Shown here: positions 63,857-64,000 of the stretch, in pieces
Layout of the letters: the number at the start of each line of letters is the position of its first letter
How positions within the stretch are numbered: the stretch's first letter is position 1
From: CAYVTM01 sp964454645
GTDB taxonomy: Bacteria; Bacteroidota; Bacteroidia; Sphingobacteriales; Sphingobacteriaceae
Length of the DNA: 64,000 nucleotides
Assembly: GCA_964454645.1 (NCBI GenBank)
Contig: CAYVTM010000006.1
Span: 1-64,000, forward strand
Reading direction: 5' to 3'
Position numbers and translations under genes: made by a program
Notes under the pieces: generated by a model
Database searches by the model: none
The model's input: the letters and a program-made list of their open reading frames with translations, nothing else
Told to the model about the DNA's origin: nothing

Positions 63857-64000
63857 ATGAATTATTGGTTGGTAAAATCGGAGCCTGTAAAATATTCCTG
63901 GGAGAAATTTGTTCAGGATAAAAAAACATTTTGGGATGGTGTACGCAACTATCAGGCAAGGAATAATTTGAAGGAAATGAAGAAAGGCGATCTGGTGCTT
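63857..64000 (+). CDS. EVE-domain protein (5' part only)
   Basis: The gene runs off the right edge; 48 codons are present. The start MNYWLVKSEPVKYSWEKF, followed by WDGVRNYQARNNLKEMKKGD, is the standard N terminus of the EVE family (PUA-like; human THYN1), thought to bind modified DNA or RNA bases. ATG follows the holA stop by 25 bases, so it is probably co-transcribed with holA. Nothing can be said about the missing C-terminal part. Confidence 0.9.
   Translation, partial: MNYWLVKSEPVKYSWEKFVQDKKTFWDGVRNYQARNNLKEMKKGDLVL

Overview
The window is chromosomal DNA of a member of the Bacteroidota. Five lines of evidence support this. (1) Several large secreted proteins end in type IX secretion (T9SS) type A sorting domains, with a YPNP-like start and beta-sandwich tail. 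(2) Promoters show the Bacteroidota pattern TTG-N19-TAnnTTTG, best seen before tRNA-Cys. (3) Shine-Dalgarno sites are absent. (4) Rho is long, with an acidic insert. (5) Lineage-typical families are present: a TamL-like lipoprotein, choice-of-anchor B proteins, DUF2851, a PspC-like small protein and stand-alone MnmD. The order is uncertain; a Sphingobacteriales/Chitinophagales-like lineage is an inference. The DNA is AT-rich and densely coding. No stretch longer than about 250 bases lacks a gene. I see no insertion sequence, prophage, CRISPR array, rRNA or origin.

Layout. 1-14.3 kb: two giant secreted beta-helix adhesin-like proteins (2760 and 1941 aa) built from repeated [beta-helix, DIGADE motif, CARDB-like] units; each gene carries a run of eight G. 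14.3-25.4 kb: housekeeping genes queG, a PagL-like lipid A deacylase, ruvB, a polyprenol-phosphate glycosyltransferase, a GmhB-like phosphatase, a trans-sulfuration enzyme, the cluster sppA-polX-GT9-sixA, and folK. 25.5-30.5 kb: an orphan Hpt/receiver pair and two tandem choice-of-anchor B (LVIVD) T9SS proteins. 30.6-44.4 kb: rho-pssA-purS, pyrF-DUF2851-PspC, recX-DUF6157, two lipoproteins, a small transaldolase (fsa), SRP RNA, a thioesterase, a patatin-Omp85 fusion, a SAM hydrolase family gene with a monooxygenase-fold gene, and phoH. 44.5-49.7 kb: two tandem paralogous VCBS/FG-GAP T9SS proteins and a small membrane protein. 49.7-53.1 kb: tamL, a SpoU-type methyltransferase, tRNA-Cys(GCA) and a 48-aa basic protein. 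53.2-57.4 kb: minus-strand run lpoB, COG3014-like lipoprotein, rhodanese, mnmD, pyrD. 57.6-64 kb: a two-gene split of an LVIVD lipoprotein, an outer-membrane protein, valS, an HsdR-N-like nuclease-fold protein, holA, and the start of an EVE-domain gene.

Much of the window serves the cell envelope: T9SS cargo, lipoproteins, Omp85-type assembly factors, lipid A and heptose-type enzymes, and PssA. The rest is core information processing (RuvB, Rho, ValS, HolA, RecX, SRP RNA, tRNA and its modification) and pyrimidine/purine synthesis. I found no clear new defence or mobile system. The observations most worth following are the modular giant adhesins with co-varying cysteine pairs and G8 tracts, the split LVIVD lipoprotein with a second lipoprotein signal, and a PolX protein whose polymerase site looks dead while its PHP site is intact.
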